The position numbers were made by a program, and so were the translations under genes. Shown here piece after piece: positions 1 to 8,147 of a stretch of DNA of 64,000 nucleotides. Below the pieces are notes generated by a model. The model was not told the origin of the DNA. It was given only the letters and a program-made list of their open reading frames with translations, and ran no database searches. Origin of the DNA: JAZNQL01 sp045590155 (GTDB taxonomy: Bacteria > Bacillota > Clostridia > UMGS1883 > UMGS1540). Location: assembly GCA_045590155.1 (NCBI GenBank), contig JAZNQL010000021.1:16510-80509 (forward strand), given 5' to 3'. Within the stretch, counting starts at the first letter, position 1. The number at the start of each line of letters is the position of its first letter.

Positions 1-512
1 ATATGGCAGCAATAGCTGCAGTTGCAAAACTTGTAAATGTTACCTCGATAAGAGCAGTAGCGCGCAATTTTAAAGGGGTTGAGCATCGTATTGAATATGT
101 TCGCGAGGTTGACGGTGTTAAGTTTTATAACGATTCTATCGCAAGCAGTCCAACCCGTGCCCGTGCAGGCCTTTATTCGTTTAAGCAGAAAGTAATACTT
201 ATAGCAGGCGGATACGATAAGCATATTCCGTTTGACGAATTCGGCGAGGATATTAAGGCAAGATGTAAAAGACTTTATCTTATAGGCGCAACAGCACCGC
301 TTATAAAGGAAGCTGTAATTAAAGCTTATGAAGGAAAACGTACTTTGCCAATAATTCAGTACCCCACACTTGAAAGAGCTGTAAAAGAAGCATATATGGC
401 TGCCGAAGCAGGAGATGTTGTAATACTTTCCCCTGCATGCGCAAGCTTTGACATGTATAAAAATTTTGAAGAACGCGGAAAAAGATATAAGGAAATAGTT
501 CGGTCGCTGTAA
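1..512 (+). CDS. murD: UDP-N-acetylmuramoylalanine--D-glutamate ligase, C-terminal part
   Basis: The gene runs off the left edge, so only the last ~170 residues are visible. MurD is the cytoplasmic ATP-dependent ligase that adds D-glutamate to UDP-MurNAc-L-alanine in peptidoglycan precursor synthesis. The visible part is the end of the central ATPase domain and the C-terminal Mur ligase domain. Supporting motifs are GVEHRIEYV, FYNDSIASSPTRA, LIAGGYDK and SPACASFDMYKNFEERG, in the family order and ending at the usual point. The ATG at position 3 is internal, not the start. murA follows after 21 bp, so the two probably share a transcript. The family assignment is secure. Confidence 0.95.
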   Translation, partial: MAAIAAVAKLVNVTSIRAVARNFKGVEHRIEYVREVDGVKFYNDSIASSPTRARAGLYSFKQKVILIAGGYDKHIPFDEFGEDIKARCKRLYLIGATAPLIKEAVIKAYEGKRTLPIIQYPTLERAVKEAYMAAEAGDVVILSPACASFDMYKNFEERGKRYKEIVRSL

Positions 513-533
513 GACTGAGAAAAGAGGACGTAA

Positions 534-1796
534 ATGAGCAAATTGTTGGTAAACGGCGGCAAGGAGCTTTTTGGAGAAGTAAATATAAGCGGAGCCAAAA
601 ATGCGGCGGTTGCAATAATACCTGCGGCAATTTTGGCTGATGGTGTGTGCAGAATAGAAAACGTGCCTGACATCAAGGATGTTGAGGTTGTTTTGGACAT
701 ACTTAAAATTCTTGGAGCAAAGGTAAATAAAATTGATTCAAATACTCTTGAAATAGATTCAAGATATTTAAACAGTTTTATCGCCGATTGTGAAGAAGCC
801 AGAAAAATGAGGGTATCATATTATCTTATGGGTGCTCTTTTAGGCAGAATGGGCAGAGCCAGAGTAAGACTTCCGGGCGGATGCAATTTTGGAGAAAGAC
901 CCATTGACCAGCACATAAAGGGTTTTGAAGCAATGGGGGCGGATGTTACAATTGACGGATGCGTAGTTTCTGCAAAGGCAGAACACCTTGCGGGTGAGTC
1001 AATATATCTTGATATTGTCAGTGTAGGTGCTACAATAAATATAATGCTTGCAGCATGCCTTGCAGACGGAAAAACCATAATAGAAAATGCAGCTAAAGAG
1101 CCTCATATAGTTGACGTTGCAAACTTTTTAAACTCTATGGGAGCAAAAATAAGAGGGGCAGGTACCGATACAATACGTATTGAGGGTGTAGAAAAAATGC
1201 ACGGCGGTACTTACAGCATAATTCCCGACCAGATAGAGGCAGGCACATTTATGATTGCTGTGGCAGGCTGTGGCGGAGAAGTGCTTGTAAAAAATATTAT
1301 ACCAAAGCATATGGAATCTTTAAGTGCAAAGCTTGAAGAGGTAGGAGTACAGATAAAAGAATTTGACGATTCAATTTTAGTAAGCCGTAAAAAGGATGTA
1401 CCGCTTCGACGTGCAAATATAAAAACAATGCCTTATCCCGGATTTCCTACCGATTTACAACCCCAGATAGTTGCCCTTTTAAGCATGGCAGAGGGGACAA
1501 GCACTGTAACAGAAAGTGTTTGGGAATCACGTTTTCAGTATACTGAAGAACTTAAAAAAATGGGAGCTGACATTGTAATAGGCGGTAACCGTGCGGTAAT
1601 ACACGGTGTAAAAATGCTTCGCGGGACAGAGGTTATGGCAACCGATTTACGTGCAGGGGCAAGCCTTGTAATATCGGCCCTTATGACAGAGGGACAAACC
1701 TTTATAGGCAATCTTGCTTTTATTGAACGCGGATACGAAAAAATCGAAGAAAAGCTTACAGGCTTAGGTGCTGATATAAGGAAGGTAGAAGGATGA
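534..1796 (+). CDS. murA: UDP-N-acetylglucosamine 1-carboxyvinyltransferase
   Basis: MurA transfers enolpyruvate from PEP to UDP-GlcNAc, the first committed step of peptidoglycan synthesis, in the cytoplasm. The 420-residue length is normal. Visible hallmarks are the N-terminal SGAKNAA motif with Lys22, the catalytic cysteine at Cys117 in LPGGCNFGERPID (the residue fosfomycin alkylates in this family), and the PYPGFPTDLQPQ segment. An AGAGGA ribosome site precedes the ATG. The stop overlaps the next start as ATGA, which indicates translational coupling to walJ. Firmicutes often carry two MurA paralogues; this one window cannot show whether this is the main or the accessory copy. Confidence 0.96.
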   Translation: MSKLLVNGGKELFGEVNISGAKNAAVAIIPAAILADGVCRIENVPDIKDVEVVLDILKILGAKVNKIDSNTLEIDSRYLNSFIADCEEARKMRVSYYLMGALLGRMGRARVRLPGGCNFGERPIDQHIKGFEAMGADVTIDGCVVSAKAEHLAGESIYLDIVSVGATINIMLAACLADGKTIIENAAKEPHIVDVANFLNSMGAKIRGAGTDTIRIEGVEKMHGGTYSIIPDQIEAGTFMIAVAGCGGEVLVKNIIPKHMESLSAKLEEVGVQIKEFDDSILVSRKKDVPLRRANIKTMPYPGFPTDLQPQIVALLSMAEGTSTVTESVWESRFQYTEELKKMGADIVIGGNRAVIHGVKMLRGTEVMATDLRAGASLVISALMTEGQTFIGNLAFIERGYEKIEEKLTGLGADIRKVEG

Positions 1797-2569
1797 CGGA
1801 ATTTTGCTCCTTATTTAGCGGAAGCAGTGGTAATGCATGCTATATAAAACATAACGATACTGCTCTGCTTGTAGATGCAGGCGTAAGCGGAAAGAAAATT
1901 GAAGAGGCAATTTGTGCAATAGAAGGTAATGTAAAAAACATACAGGGTATATTGGTAACACATGAACATTCCGACCATATAAATTCGGTCGGAATTTTAT
2001 CCCGCCGATATAAAATTCCTGTTTTTGCGACAAGCGGGACGTTTGAAGGAATGTCGGTAGGAGAATACTATCAGAAGGTTACAATAAAAGCAGGTCAGGA
2101 TTTTGAAGTGGGCGGCATAAAAATAAAGCCCTTTTCAATTCCTCATGATGCTGCAGAACCTGTTGGATATAATTTTTATGCAGACAGAAAGAAGATAACT
2201 GTGGCAACCGATATAGGCAGGATGAGCGAAGCGTTGTTTGTATCACTTTCCGGTTCTAATCTTATACTTTTAGAATCGAATCATGATAAAAAGATGCTTT
2301 TACAGGGAGTGTATCCTTTAAGCTTAAAACGGCGTATAGCAGGAGAGAGGGGACATCTTTCTAACGAAGAAGCGGCGCTTTGTGCGGCACGGCTTGTCGA
2401 AACGGGTACAAACAATATAATACTCGGGCATTTAAGCGGAGAAAATAATATTCCTTCAATTGCATATAACGAATCGGCAAAAGCTATTGAAAGAACGGGA
2501 GTATCAGTGGGGAAAGACGTGCGACTTTGCGTTGCACGGGCATCCCAAAACGAGAAAATTACATTATGA
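1793..2569 (+). CDS. walJ: WalJ/YycJ-type metallo-beta-lactamase-fold hydrolase
   Basis: This 258-residue protein is a metallo-beta-lactamase-fold hydrolase of the YycJ/WalJ group, proposed in the literature to act as a nuclease linked to cell-wall and DNA homeostasis. Seen directly are the opening FCSLFSGSSGNA typical of the group and the metal-binding HEHSDH motif (His57, His59, Asp61, His62). Later histidines that fit the second metal site are in IPHDA and LGHLSGENN. In Bacillus the gene sits in the walRK operon next to rlmH; here only the rlmH link remains. It overlaps murA and rlmH by 4 bp each (ATGA). The true substrate is unknown. Confidence 0.88.
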   Translation: MTEFCSLFSGSSGNACYIKHNDTALLVDAGVSGKKIEEAICAIEGNVKNIQGILVTHEHSDHINSVGILSRRYKIPVFATSGTFEGMSVGEYYQKVTIKAGQDFEVGGIKIKPFSIPHDAAEPVGYNFYADRKKITVATDIGRMSEALFVSLSGSNLILLESNHDKKMLLQGVYPLSLKRRIAGERGHLSNEEAALCAARLVETGTNNIILGHLSGENNIPSIAYNESAKAIERTGVSVGKDVRLCVARASQNEKITL

Positions 2570-3039
2570 AAATAAAGATAATAGCGGTTGGTAAGCTTAA
2601 AGAAAAATTCTGGCAGGAAGCCTGCGGAGAGTACATAAAACGTTTATCACGTTTTGTAAATATTGAAATAACTGAACTTGCAGATTTAAAAATTCCCGAC
2701 AAAGCATCACTTTCTGAGTGCGAAAAAATAAAAAATGCAGAAGGCGAAAAAATTCTTTCTTCTGTGAAAAAGGAAGAAATTATAAGTCTTTGCATTGAAG
2801 GGAACAAGGTTTCAAGCCTTGATATGGCACAGATTATAAAAAATGCCGAAAATTCGGGAAAAAGCCTTGCTTTTGTAATAGGCGGTTCGCTGGGACTTTC
2901 GGATGAAGTAAAGAAAGCCTCAAAAATGCGCATCTCAATGTCGGATATGACTTTTCCGCACCAGCTTGCAAGAGTAATGCTTGCAGAACAAATTTACCGT
3001 GCATTCAAGATAAATGCAAACGAAAGTTATCATAAATAA
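2566..3039 (+). CDS. rlmH: 23S rRNA pseudouridine-1915 N3-methyltransferase RlmH
   Basis: RlmH is a SPOUT-class dimeric methyltransferase that methylates pseudouridine 1915 in helix 69 of 23S rRNA on assembled ribosomes. The start chosen is ATG 2566, overlapping the walJ stop as ATGA and giving 157 residues, close to the family norm of 155-160. An in-frame ATG 39 bases upstream would add a tail absent in the family. Hallmarks are the glycine-rich SAM knot FVIGGSLGLSDEV and the C-terminal MTFPHQLARVMLAEQIYRA followed by NESYHK. A strong hairpin terminator follows immediately. Confidence 0.96.
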   Translation: MKIKIIAVGKLKEKFWQEACGEYIKRLSRFVNIEITELADLKIPDKASLSECEKIKNAEGEKILSSVKKEEIISLCIEGNKVSSLDMAQIIKNAENSGKSLAFVIGGSLGLSDEVKKASKMRISMSDMTFPHQLARVMLAEQIYRAFKINANESYHK

Positions 3040-3040
3040 T

Positions 3041-3072
3041 AAAAGCTGAACAATTTTTGTTCAGCTTTTATT
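3041..3072. terminator. Bidirectional intrinsic terminator between rlmH and the O-acetylation cassette
   Basis: An 11-13 bp stem (aaaagctgaac against gttcagctttt) with A-rich and T-rich flanks sits between two convergent genes, so it can end transcripts from both sides. Confidence 0.85.
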
Positions 3073-4156
3073 ATTTTAACCAAAATGAATTTGTATCGGT
3101 AAGCAATGTATCAACGCCGTACATAAAAAGAATTTCATCAATTTGATTTTCTGCTATAATATCCGAAACAGATTTTCTGTAATATCTTAAATCGACCATA
3201 TATATTTCACTGTAATTTGCAGTTAAAAACGGAGCAAAGCACTGAGCAAACGAATCCTTTACAATAAGAATTTTTCTGTCGTTTGAATAAGGATTTTTAA
3301 TTTTTAAAAAGCTGTGATTTCCTTCTAAAAATACGGGGTACTTGTCGGGTGCGGAAAGGTGCTCTTTAAAGAAAAGAGTGTCATAAGTTTTTTGGTCCTC
3401 ATAAATTTCAACACTTACTTTTTCACTATTGTCCCAAAGCTCAATTTTGTCGGGTGGGGTTAAAAAATAACCGCTTCCCGAATATGTTGTTCCATAAAAA
3501 TCATCGTATGTTTCTATATTGTAATCATCGCATATATCCATACCTTTTTTCTCGCAAAAGGCTTGATACACAAGATAATTTCCGTAAGAAGTCAAATGAT
3601 GGTCGGTTTTGTAAAACACTTGCTTTTCTGCATTTTTAAGAAGTGGGCGTACATCAAGCAAATCAAGGTCTTGCTTTTTGCAAAAAGCAAAAAGCTCGCC
3701 GTCGGGGTACTCCTTTGAGTGTTTTGGCAAAACATCTTCCATAACATAACCTGTGTGCGGAATTATAATAAGGTTTGACGGGATATCTGATTTTTTTGAA
3801 AATTCACTAAACTTTTCAATATTTTTTTCAAATGTTTTATAATCCGTGTTTTTTGGCGCATTTATAAGATAACCGTCTTTACAAAAATAAATATCCGAGG
3901 CAGTGTTTTTGCCCAAAGCAAGATTTGTATATGAGTTTAACCCCTTGAAGAAATCCCTGAAAAATACGTGGTCTGACACAAACTCTTCAAACGATGAAAG
4001 ATAACTTCCGTCAAGCAAAGCAGAAACAGAAAATTCGGGCATAACGGCAAGATACCTTTTTTCGTTTTGGGAATATTCTTTTCCCGAATTTACAAAAAGA
4101 AGTACGGACATTAAAAATATAAAAACTAAAAAAACAACCGAAATAACTTTTTTCAT
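3071..4156 (-). CDS. DHHW-family (AlgX/AlgJ-like) secreted protein of the O-acetylation cassette
   Basis: This 361-residue protein has an N-terminal signal or anchor segment (MKKVISVVFLVFIFLMSVLLF) and an SGNH-like domain of the DHHW type. Such proteins partner MBOAT acyltransferases and pass or place acetyl groups on exported polysaccharides. The eponymous motif is visible as TDHHLTSYGNYL (Asp185, His186, His187; Leu replaces the usual Trp). A candidate nucleophile is Ser302 in VKDSFAQ. I chose ATG 4156 because an AGAGGT ribosome site lies just upstream; a longer reading frame exists but would run into the MBOAT gene. It lies 8 bp after that gene, so the pair is co-transcribed. The polysaccharide acceptor cannot be read from the sequence. 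Confidence 0.85.
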   Translation of the reverse strand: MKKVISVVFLVFIFLMSVLLFVNSGKEYSQNEKRYLAVMPEFSVSALLDGSYLSSFEEFVSDHVFFRDFFKGLNSYTNLALGKNTASDIYFCKDGYLINAPKNTDYKTFEKNIEKFSEFSKKSDIPSNLIIIPHTGYVMEDVLPKHSKEYPDGELFAFCKKQDLDLLDVRPLLKNAEKQVFYKTDHHLTSYGNYLVYQAFCEKKGMDICDDYNIETYDDFYGTTYSGSGYFLTPPDKIELWDNSEKVSVEIYEDQKTYDTLFFKEHLSAPDKYPVFLEGNHSFLKIKNPYSNDRKILIVKDSFAQCFAPFLTANYSEIYMVDLRYYRKSVSDIIAENQIDEILFMYGVDTLLTDTNSFWLK

Positions 4157-4164
4157 AAAGACCT

Positions 4165-5523
4165 CTAAAAACGGAAATATAAAAATGGATTGTAGCTTGA
4201 GCTTACAAGACTTGCAGTACAAAGCAAAAGTCCCATAAAACACAAAACGGCGGTAAAAACAGGAGCATATTTTTTATTGCACACAGATAAATAAAGCCTT
4301 TTTGCTATGGGTGTTGAAGCAAAGCTTGCAATTATCAGCATAATAAGATAGGGTAAAACGTTTACATTGCCAAAAAGCTTCCCGCAAAACATAGCTGTTA
4401 TATATTCCTTTAATGCCGAAAAACTTTCTGATGCAAAAAGAACCCAGCCTATTATAACTATGAAGAGAGTGTATATATGCCTTAAAATACGTGGGAGTTT
4501 TGCTAAAAATTTGCCAATGAACAGTTTTTCAAAAAGCAAAAGCAAACCATAGTAAAGTCCCCATAAAATTAAGTTCCAGCCTGCGCCGTGCCAAAGACCT
4601 GTAAGCATCCACACAAGAAGAATATTAAAGCAGAAGCGGAGCTTTTTAACACGGTTTCCGCCTAAAGGGATATACACATAATCACGAAACCACGAACTCA
4701 AGGAAATATGCCATCTGCGCCAAAAGTCTGTTATACTCTCGGCAATATACGGGTAGTTAAAGTTTATCATAAACTCAAAGCCCAGCATTCTGCCTAAACC
4801 TATTGCCATATCGGAATATCCGCTGAAATCAAAATATATCTGGAATGTAAAAGCAATGGCGCCAAGCCATGCACCTAAAACGCCTGCTTCAAACGGGGCA
4901 GAGGATATACTGTCCCACAAAAGACCAAATTGATTTGCAAGCAACACTTTTTTTGCAAGACCCGAAACAAACGAGGTAACACCTTCTGAAAAATCCGACT
5001 TTCGATTTACAAGCTGTGAATCAACATCTCTGTATCGAACAATGGGACCTGCAATAAGCTGGGGAAAAAGCGAAATGTATGTTGAAAAATTTATAAAACT
5101 GTGCTCTGCACGGCAGGAGCCTCTGTAAACATCAATAACGTACGATACTGCCTGGAAGGTGTAAAACGAAATACCTATCGGCAAAGGTATATTAACATCG
5201 GGAAAATTAAACGGAAGAACACTGTTTAAGCTTGTAAAAATAAAAGAAGTATACTTAAATATAAAAAGAGAACCTATATTGAGTGCTATTGCAAATATAA
5301 GCAAAACTTTTTTACGGTTTGACTTTTCAATTACTCTTGCAAATAAAAAATTAACAACCATAGATGCAAGCATTATAACAACATACAAAGGCTCTCCGTA
5401 AGCATAAAAAACAAGATTTGCAAAAAGCAGAAAAATGTTACGGAATCTTTCTGGGATTATATAGTTTATAAGAAGAACCGCAGGTAAAAATATAAACAGA
5501 AACGGCAAACTTGAAAAGACCAT
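4165..5523 (-). CDS. MBOAT-family O-acyltransferase (AlgI/DltB-like)
   Basis: This polytopic membrane protein (452 residues, about 10-12 hydrophobic segments) is of the membrane-bound O-acyltransferase family. Its members move acyl groups, usually acetyl or D-alanyl, across the membrane onto cell-envelope polymers. Family landmarks are FPQLIAGPIVRY, FDFSGYSDMAIG, WRRWHISLSSWFRDY with YIPLGGN, and the catalytic histidine His312 in TGLWHGAGWN. The absence of other dlt genes, and the neighbouring DHHW and SGNH proteins, point to polysaccharide O-acetylation, not teichoic acid D-alanylation. A GGAG ribosome site precedes the ATG. A hairpin separates it from the upstream lipoprotein gene. Confidence 0.92.
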   Translation of the reverse strand: MVFSSLPFLFIFLPAVLLINYIIPERFRNIFLLFANLVFYAYGEPLYVVIMLASMVVNFLFARVIEKSNRKKVLLIFAIALNIGSLFIFKYTSFIFTSLNSVLPFNFPDVNIPLPIGISFYTFQAVSYVIDVYRGSCRAEHSFINFSTYISLFPQLIAGPIVRYRDVDSQLVNRKSDFSEGVTSFVSGLAKKVLLANQFGLLWDSISSAPFEAGVLGAWLGAIAFTFQIYFDFSGYSDMAIGLGRMLGFEFMINFNYPYIAESITDFWRRWHISLSSWFRDYVYIPLGGNRVKKLRFCFNILLVWMLTGLWHGAGWNLILWGLYYGLLLLFEKLFIGKFLAKLPRILRHIYTLFIVIIGWVLFASESFSALKEYITAMFCGKLFGNVNVLPYLIMLIIASFASTPIAKRLYLSVCNKKYAPVFTAVLCFMGLLLCTASLVSSSYNPFLYFRF

Positions 5524-5540
5524 AATATCTCCTTAAAATA

Positions 5541-5560
5541 AGCCGTCTTAGAAGACGGCT
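5541..5560 (-). terminator. Intercistronic hairpin, possible attenuator
   Basis: The near-perfect palindrome agccgtcttagaagacggct lies between the lipoprotein stop and the MBOAT ribosome site. On the minus strand it is followed by a short T-rich run (tattttaa), so it may partly end transcription or set mRNA stability within the cassette. Confidence 0.6.
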
Positions 5561-5565
5561 GCTTG

Positions 5566-6054
5566 TTATTTTACAAATTCTTGATATACCGAAAGCATAT
5601 CATTTTGCAAGGGAGATAAGAAAATAGAAACGAAATTACCTGTTCTTATTACCTTGCATTCCTGCGCCAGAGCATAGTTTTCGGCGTCGTAGGATTTAGA
5701 TTGAAGCAAAACCTCCGAAAGTCTTGCAGTAAGTGACTGTTCAATTTTGTCAGCACAAGAGCTGTCTTTGCCTTGTGTCATTACAATTTCGTGAGGGAAG
5801 GTTCCATCCATTGTAACAAAGCTTGCAGACTGTAAAAGAATATCCTCGCTTATGCCATATAAATCCAGAAGGTCAGCACTTTCGATTAAAATTGCATCCT
5901 GAATTGAAAGTGTGTTTGTAATTTCGTCCCTTACGGCAGTAAGGTCAACATTTATTTCTGGCTGATTTTCGGCGGTAGCGGGATTATTGCTTTCACACCC
6001 CGAAAAAGTAAAAGCTAAAAATATTGCTAAACTAATTATTAAAAACTTTTTCAT
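5566..6054 (-). CDS. DUF4358-like lipoprotein
   Basis: This is a predicted secreted lipoprotein of 162 residues. After a basic start and a hydrophobic stretch comes the lipobox FSGC with Cys20 as the lipidation site. The rest resembles the DUF4358 family of Clostridia, whose function is unknown. I chose ATG 6054 because a GAGGT site stands at good spacing; the upstream in-frame ATG 12 bases earlier overlaps that site. It lies between the SLH-SGNH gene (13 bp away) and the MBOAT gene, so it probably assists envelope polysaccharide modification on the outer face. The family call is from memory of the pattern and is moderately sure. Confidence 0.65.
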   Translation of the reverse strand: MKKFLIISLAIFLAFTFSGCESNNPATAENQPEINVDLTAVRDEITNTLSIQDAILIESADLLDLYGISEDILLQSASFVTMDGTFPHEIVMTQGKDSSCADKIEQSLTARLSEVLLQSKSYDAENYALAQECKVIRTGNFVSIFLSPLQNDMLSVYQEFVK

Positions 6055-6067
6055 AAAGTACCTCATT

Positions 6068-7438
6068 TCAATTTAATCCGGGTGGGATATGTGTTTTTAA
6101 GTAGTTTACCCATACATCGGCACCCTTATCGTTAAAATGTATGCCCATGCCTGTATTGTCACTGCAAAAATCAGGATTAAGATATCCATATTCGTCTTTT
6201 AAATAAGAAGCAACGTCAAGATAATACCATCCGTTATCGGAACACATTTTTGCAAGCTGCTCGTTATAGCTATTTATGGAATTGATGTTCAAATCCTCGT
6301 CTGCACGCGAACTTTTGTAAGTTATAGGTGTTACCGACTGAACAAATATAACACAATCAGGCGATTTTGTTAAAATATCTTCAATAAGCATTTTGGTCGA
6401 TTGAAGAGAAGAATCAAAATCAATAGCAATACCGTTCATACCAAGCATAATGTAAACCTTTTGAGCATCTGTCATTAAAATTCCGTCGGCGGGTTTTAAT
6501 TTTTTGCCTCGAAAAGAGGGGTGTATTGATTCATTGGTAACATCCTGCACAGCACTCATAGGACTTAAACTTTCGGCACATAAAAATTTTGCCTTTCCTA
6601 AAGCGGAGGTTTCTTTGTTATAAAACTGAAGCTTTACAGAAATAGAATCTCCGATAAAAACAGCATTGTCAAAAAAGGAATCCAAAACAGATGAACTTTG
6701 CGTTACAAATGGGTCAAAGCCCTTTTCGGGAACTGGAGCAAAGTCTTTGTAAAGATTGTCGTAAGCCCCCGAAGTAATATTTACTGATTCATCGGCATTT
6801 TCGGTTAAAGCCGACATAAGAGAATAAAGACATGCAGCAAGCTCTCTTTTTCTGACAGGGTTTTGCGGATAAAGATAACCGTTACCGTAGCCGTTTACAA
6901 TTCCTGCCATTTTACAAGCCACAACATCAGAACGATTTTTGTCCGAAACAAGCAATGAATCTATAAATTGTGAAGGCTCATAAATTTTAGCAAGATTAAG
7001 CTTTGTGCTTCTTGCAAAGTTTATTAAAACAGAGCAAAACTCTTCTTTTGTCACATTCTGGGCAGGGGCAAACGAACTTATACTTGCAACATCCATAATA
7101 CCGTTTTCGCAACACCATGCGGCAGGAATAAAAAACTCGGATTCTTGCTCCAAATCTGCAAAATGGCACTGTGTAATATCATTTTCAATGCCCCTGAAAC
7201 CGGCAAGTGAATATAATGCAAAAGCAAGCTCTGCACGGGTTATATTTTTATCATGTTCAAATAAATTTTGAGAGGGGAGAAAACCGTTATATCCTAAAGC
7301 GGATGCGGCATCAAAAAACCAGTCTTTGTCATTGACATCAGAGTAAGGGTTAGTCCATCTTTCCTCCGACGAGATTGGATATATGGTAAATGAAATGAAT
7401 AAAATTGTGAGCAAAAAAGAAGTTATGATTTTTTTCAT
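6068..7438 (-). CDS. SLH-domain SGNH/GDSL hydrolase
   Basis: This 456-residue exported protein has a signal peptide (residues 1-24), three SLH-type segments (about 28-85, 88-145, 155-212) and a C-terminal SGNH/GDSL esterase domain (about 255-450). The catalytic pattern is visible: Ser265 in FIGDSIS, the block III Gly-Met-Asn around Asn335 in LGMNG, and His434 in GIHFNDKGADVW. SLH repeats usually hold proteins on pyruvylated cell-wall polymer. The enzyme therefore probably sits on the wall and adds or removes acyl groups on the polymer served by the MBOAT and DHHW proteins. The start ATG 7438 follows a GGAG site; an ATG six codons upstream lacks one. It is the first gene of the cassette. Confidence 0.82.
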   Translation of the reverse strand: MKKIITSFLLTILFISFTIYPISSEERWTNPYSDVNDKDWFFDAASALGYNGFLPSQNLFEHDKNITRAELAFALYSLAGFRGIENDITQCHFADLEQESEFFIPAAWCCENGIMDVASISSFAPAQNVTKEEFCSVLINFARSTKLNLAKIYEPSQFIDSLLVSDKNRSDVVACKMAGIVNGYGNGYLYPQNPVRKRELAACLYSLMSALTENADESVNITSGAYDNLYKDFAPVPEKGFDPFVTQSSSVLDSFFDNAVFIGDSISVKLQFYNKETSALGKAKFLCAESLSPMSAVQDVTNESIHPSFRGKKLKPADGILMTDAQKVYIMLGMNGIAIDFDSSLQSTKMLIEDILTKSPDCVIFVQSVTPITYKSSRADEDLNINSINSYNEQLAKMCSDNGWYYLDVASYLKDEYGYLNPDFCSDNTGMGIHFNDKGADVWVNYLKTHIPPGLN

Positions 7439-7474
7439 TTGTGTTCTCCAAAACAAAGTATTATCAGCCTAACA

Positions 7475-7504
7475 ATCTTATCACGCTTGAAAATAAAAGT
7501 CAAT
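7475..7504 (-). promoter_or_regulatory. Candidate sigma-A promoter for the O-acetylation cassette
   Basis: On the minus strand, TTGACT (7499-7504) and TAAGAT (7475-7480) are 18 bp apart, about 37 bp upstream of the SLH-SGNH start. The -10 box is imperfect. The 189 bp between 7439 and 7627 hold this promoter, the greA promoter and the greA leader, and no gene. Confidence 0.45.
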
Positions 7505-7539
7505 ATGTAATTATTAATATATAATCAAAAAAATATATG

Positions 7540-7568
7540 TTGACAAATATGTAAGTCGAGTGTATAAT
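7540..7568 (+). promoter_or_regulatory. Sigma-A promoter of greA
   Basis: Consensus TTGACA (7540-7545) and TATAAT (7563-7568) are separated by 17 bp. The leader of about 50 nt contains the 9-mer gttatgcat twice (7579, 7601). Confidence 0.9.
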
Positions 7569-7627
7569 GTATAAAGTTGTTATGCATAATATTTTAGCGA
7601 GTTATGCATGGGAGGGAGTGAAATAAA

Positions 7628-8101
7628 GTGGAAAAACAAGTTATTATGACACTCGAAGGAAAAAAGAAGCTGGAAGAAGAACTTGATTACTTAAAATCTA
7701 CCGGCAGAATGGACGTGACAGAAAAAATAAAGCAGGCACGTGCCTTTGGCGACTTGTCGGAAAACAGTGAGTACGACGAAGCTAAAAACGAACAGGCACA
7801 AATGGAATCGCGCATAATTGCAATTGAACAAATGCTTAAATACGCAAAAGTAATTGACGAAAGTGCAATTGATACATCAATCGTAAGTATAGGTTCCAAA
7901 GTAAAAGTTTACGACTGCGAATTTGAAGAAGAAATAGATTATTGTATCGTAGGTTCAACCGAAGCCGACCCTGTGGAAAACAAAATATCAGACGAATCAC
8001 CTGTAGGAAAAGCCCTTTTAGGCGCAAAAATAGGTGACACTGTAACGGCAAAAGTTCCCACCGGAGAAATTCAGTTCAAAGTACTTGAAATCACAAAATA
8101 A
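7628..8101 (+). CDS. greA: Transcription elongation factor GreA
   Basis: GreA binds the secondary channel of RNA polymerase and stimulates cleavage of backtracked RNA. The protein has the standard 157 residues: an N-terminal coiled-coil hairpin (about 1-75) with the tip motif AFGDLSENSEYDEAK carrying the acidic residues that act at the active site, then a C-terminal FKBP-like domain with ADPVENKISDESPVGKAL. The GTG at 7628 aligns with the family N-terminus and follows GGAGG (7611-7615) at slightly long spacing; ATG 7646 would remove conserved residues. A consensus promoter and a strong terminator make it a single-gene unit. Confidence 0.96.
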   Translation: MEKQVIMTLEGKKKLEEELDYLKSTGRMDVTEKIKQARAFGDLSENSEYDEAKNEQAQMESRIIAIEQMLKYAKVIDESAIDTSIVSIGSKVKVYDCEFEEEIDYCIVGSTEADPVENKISDESPVGKALLGAKIGDTVTAKVPTGEIQFKVLEITK

Positions 8102-8138
8102 AAAAATCCCGAAGGGTTAAACCCTTCGGGATTTTTTA
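8102..8138. terminator. Bidirectional terminator shared by greA and the phage cassette
   Basis: The stem tcccgaaggg/cccttcggga with loop ttaaa is flanked by A6 on the left and T6 on the right. It lies 10 bp from the last phage gene, so it ends both converging transcripts. Confidence 0.92.
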
Positions 8139-8147
8139 TATTTAAAA

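Noticed and set aside
7579..7609. Repeated 9-mer gttatgcat in the greA leader
   Set aside because: Two short copies in AT-rich sequence, without hairpin or known factor; too little to call a regulatory site.
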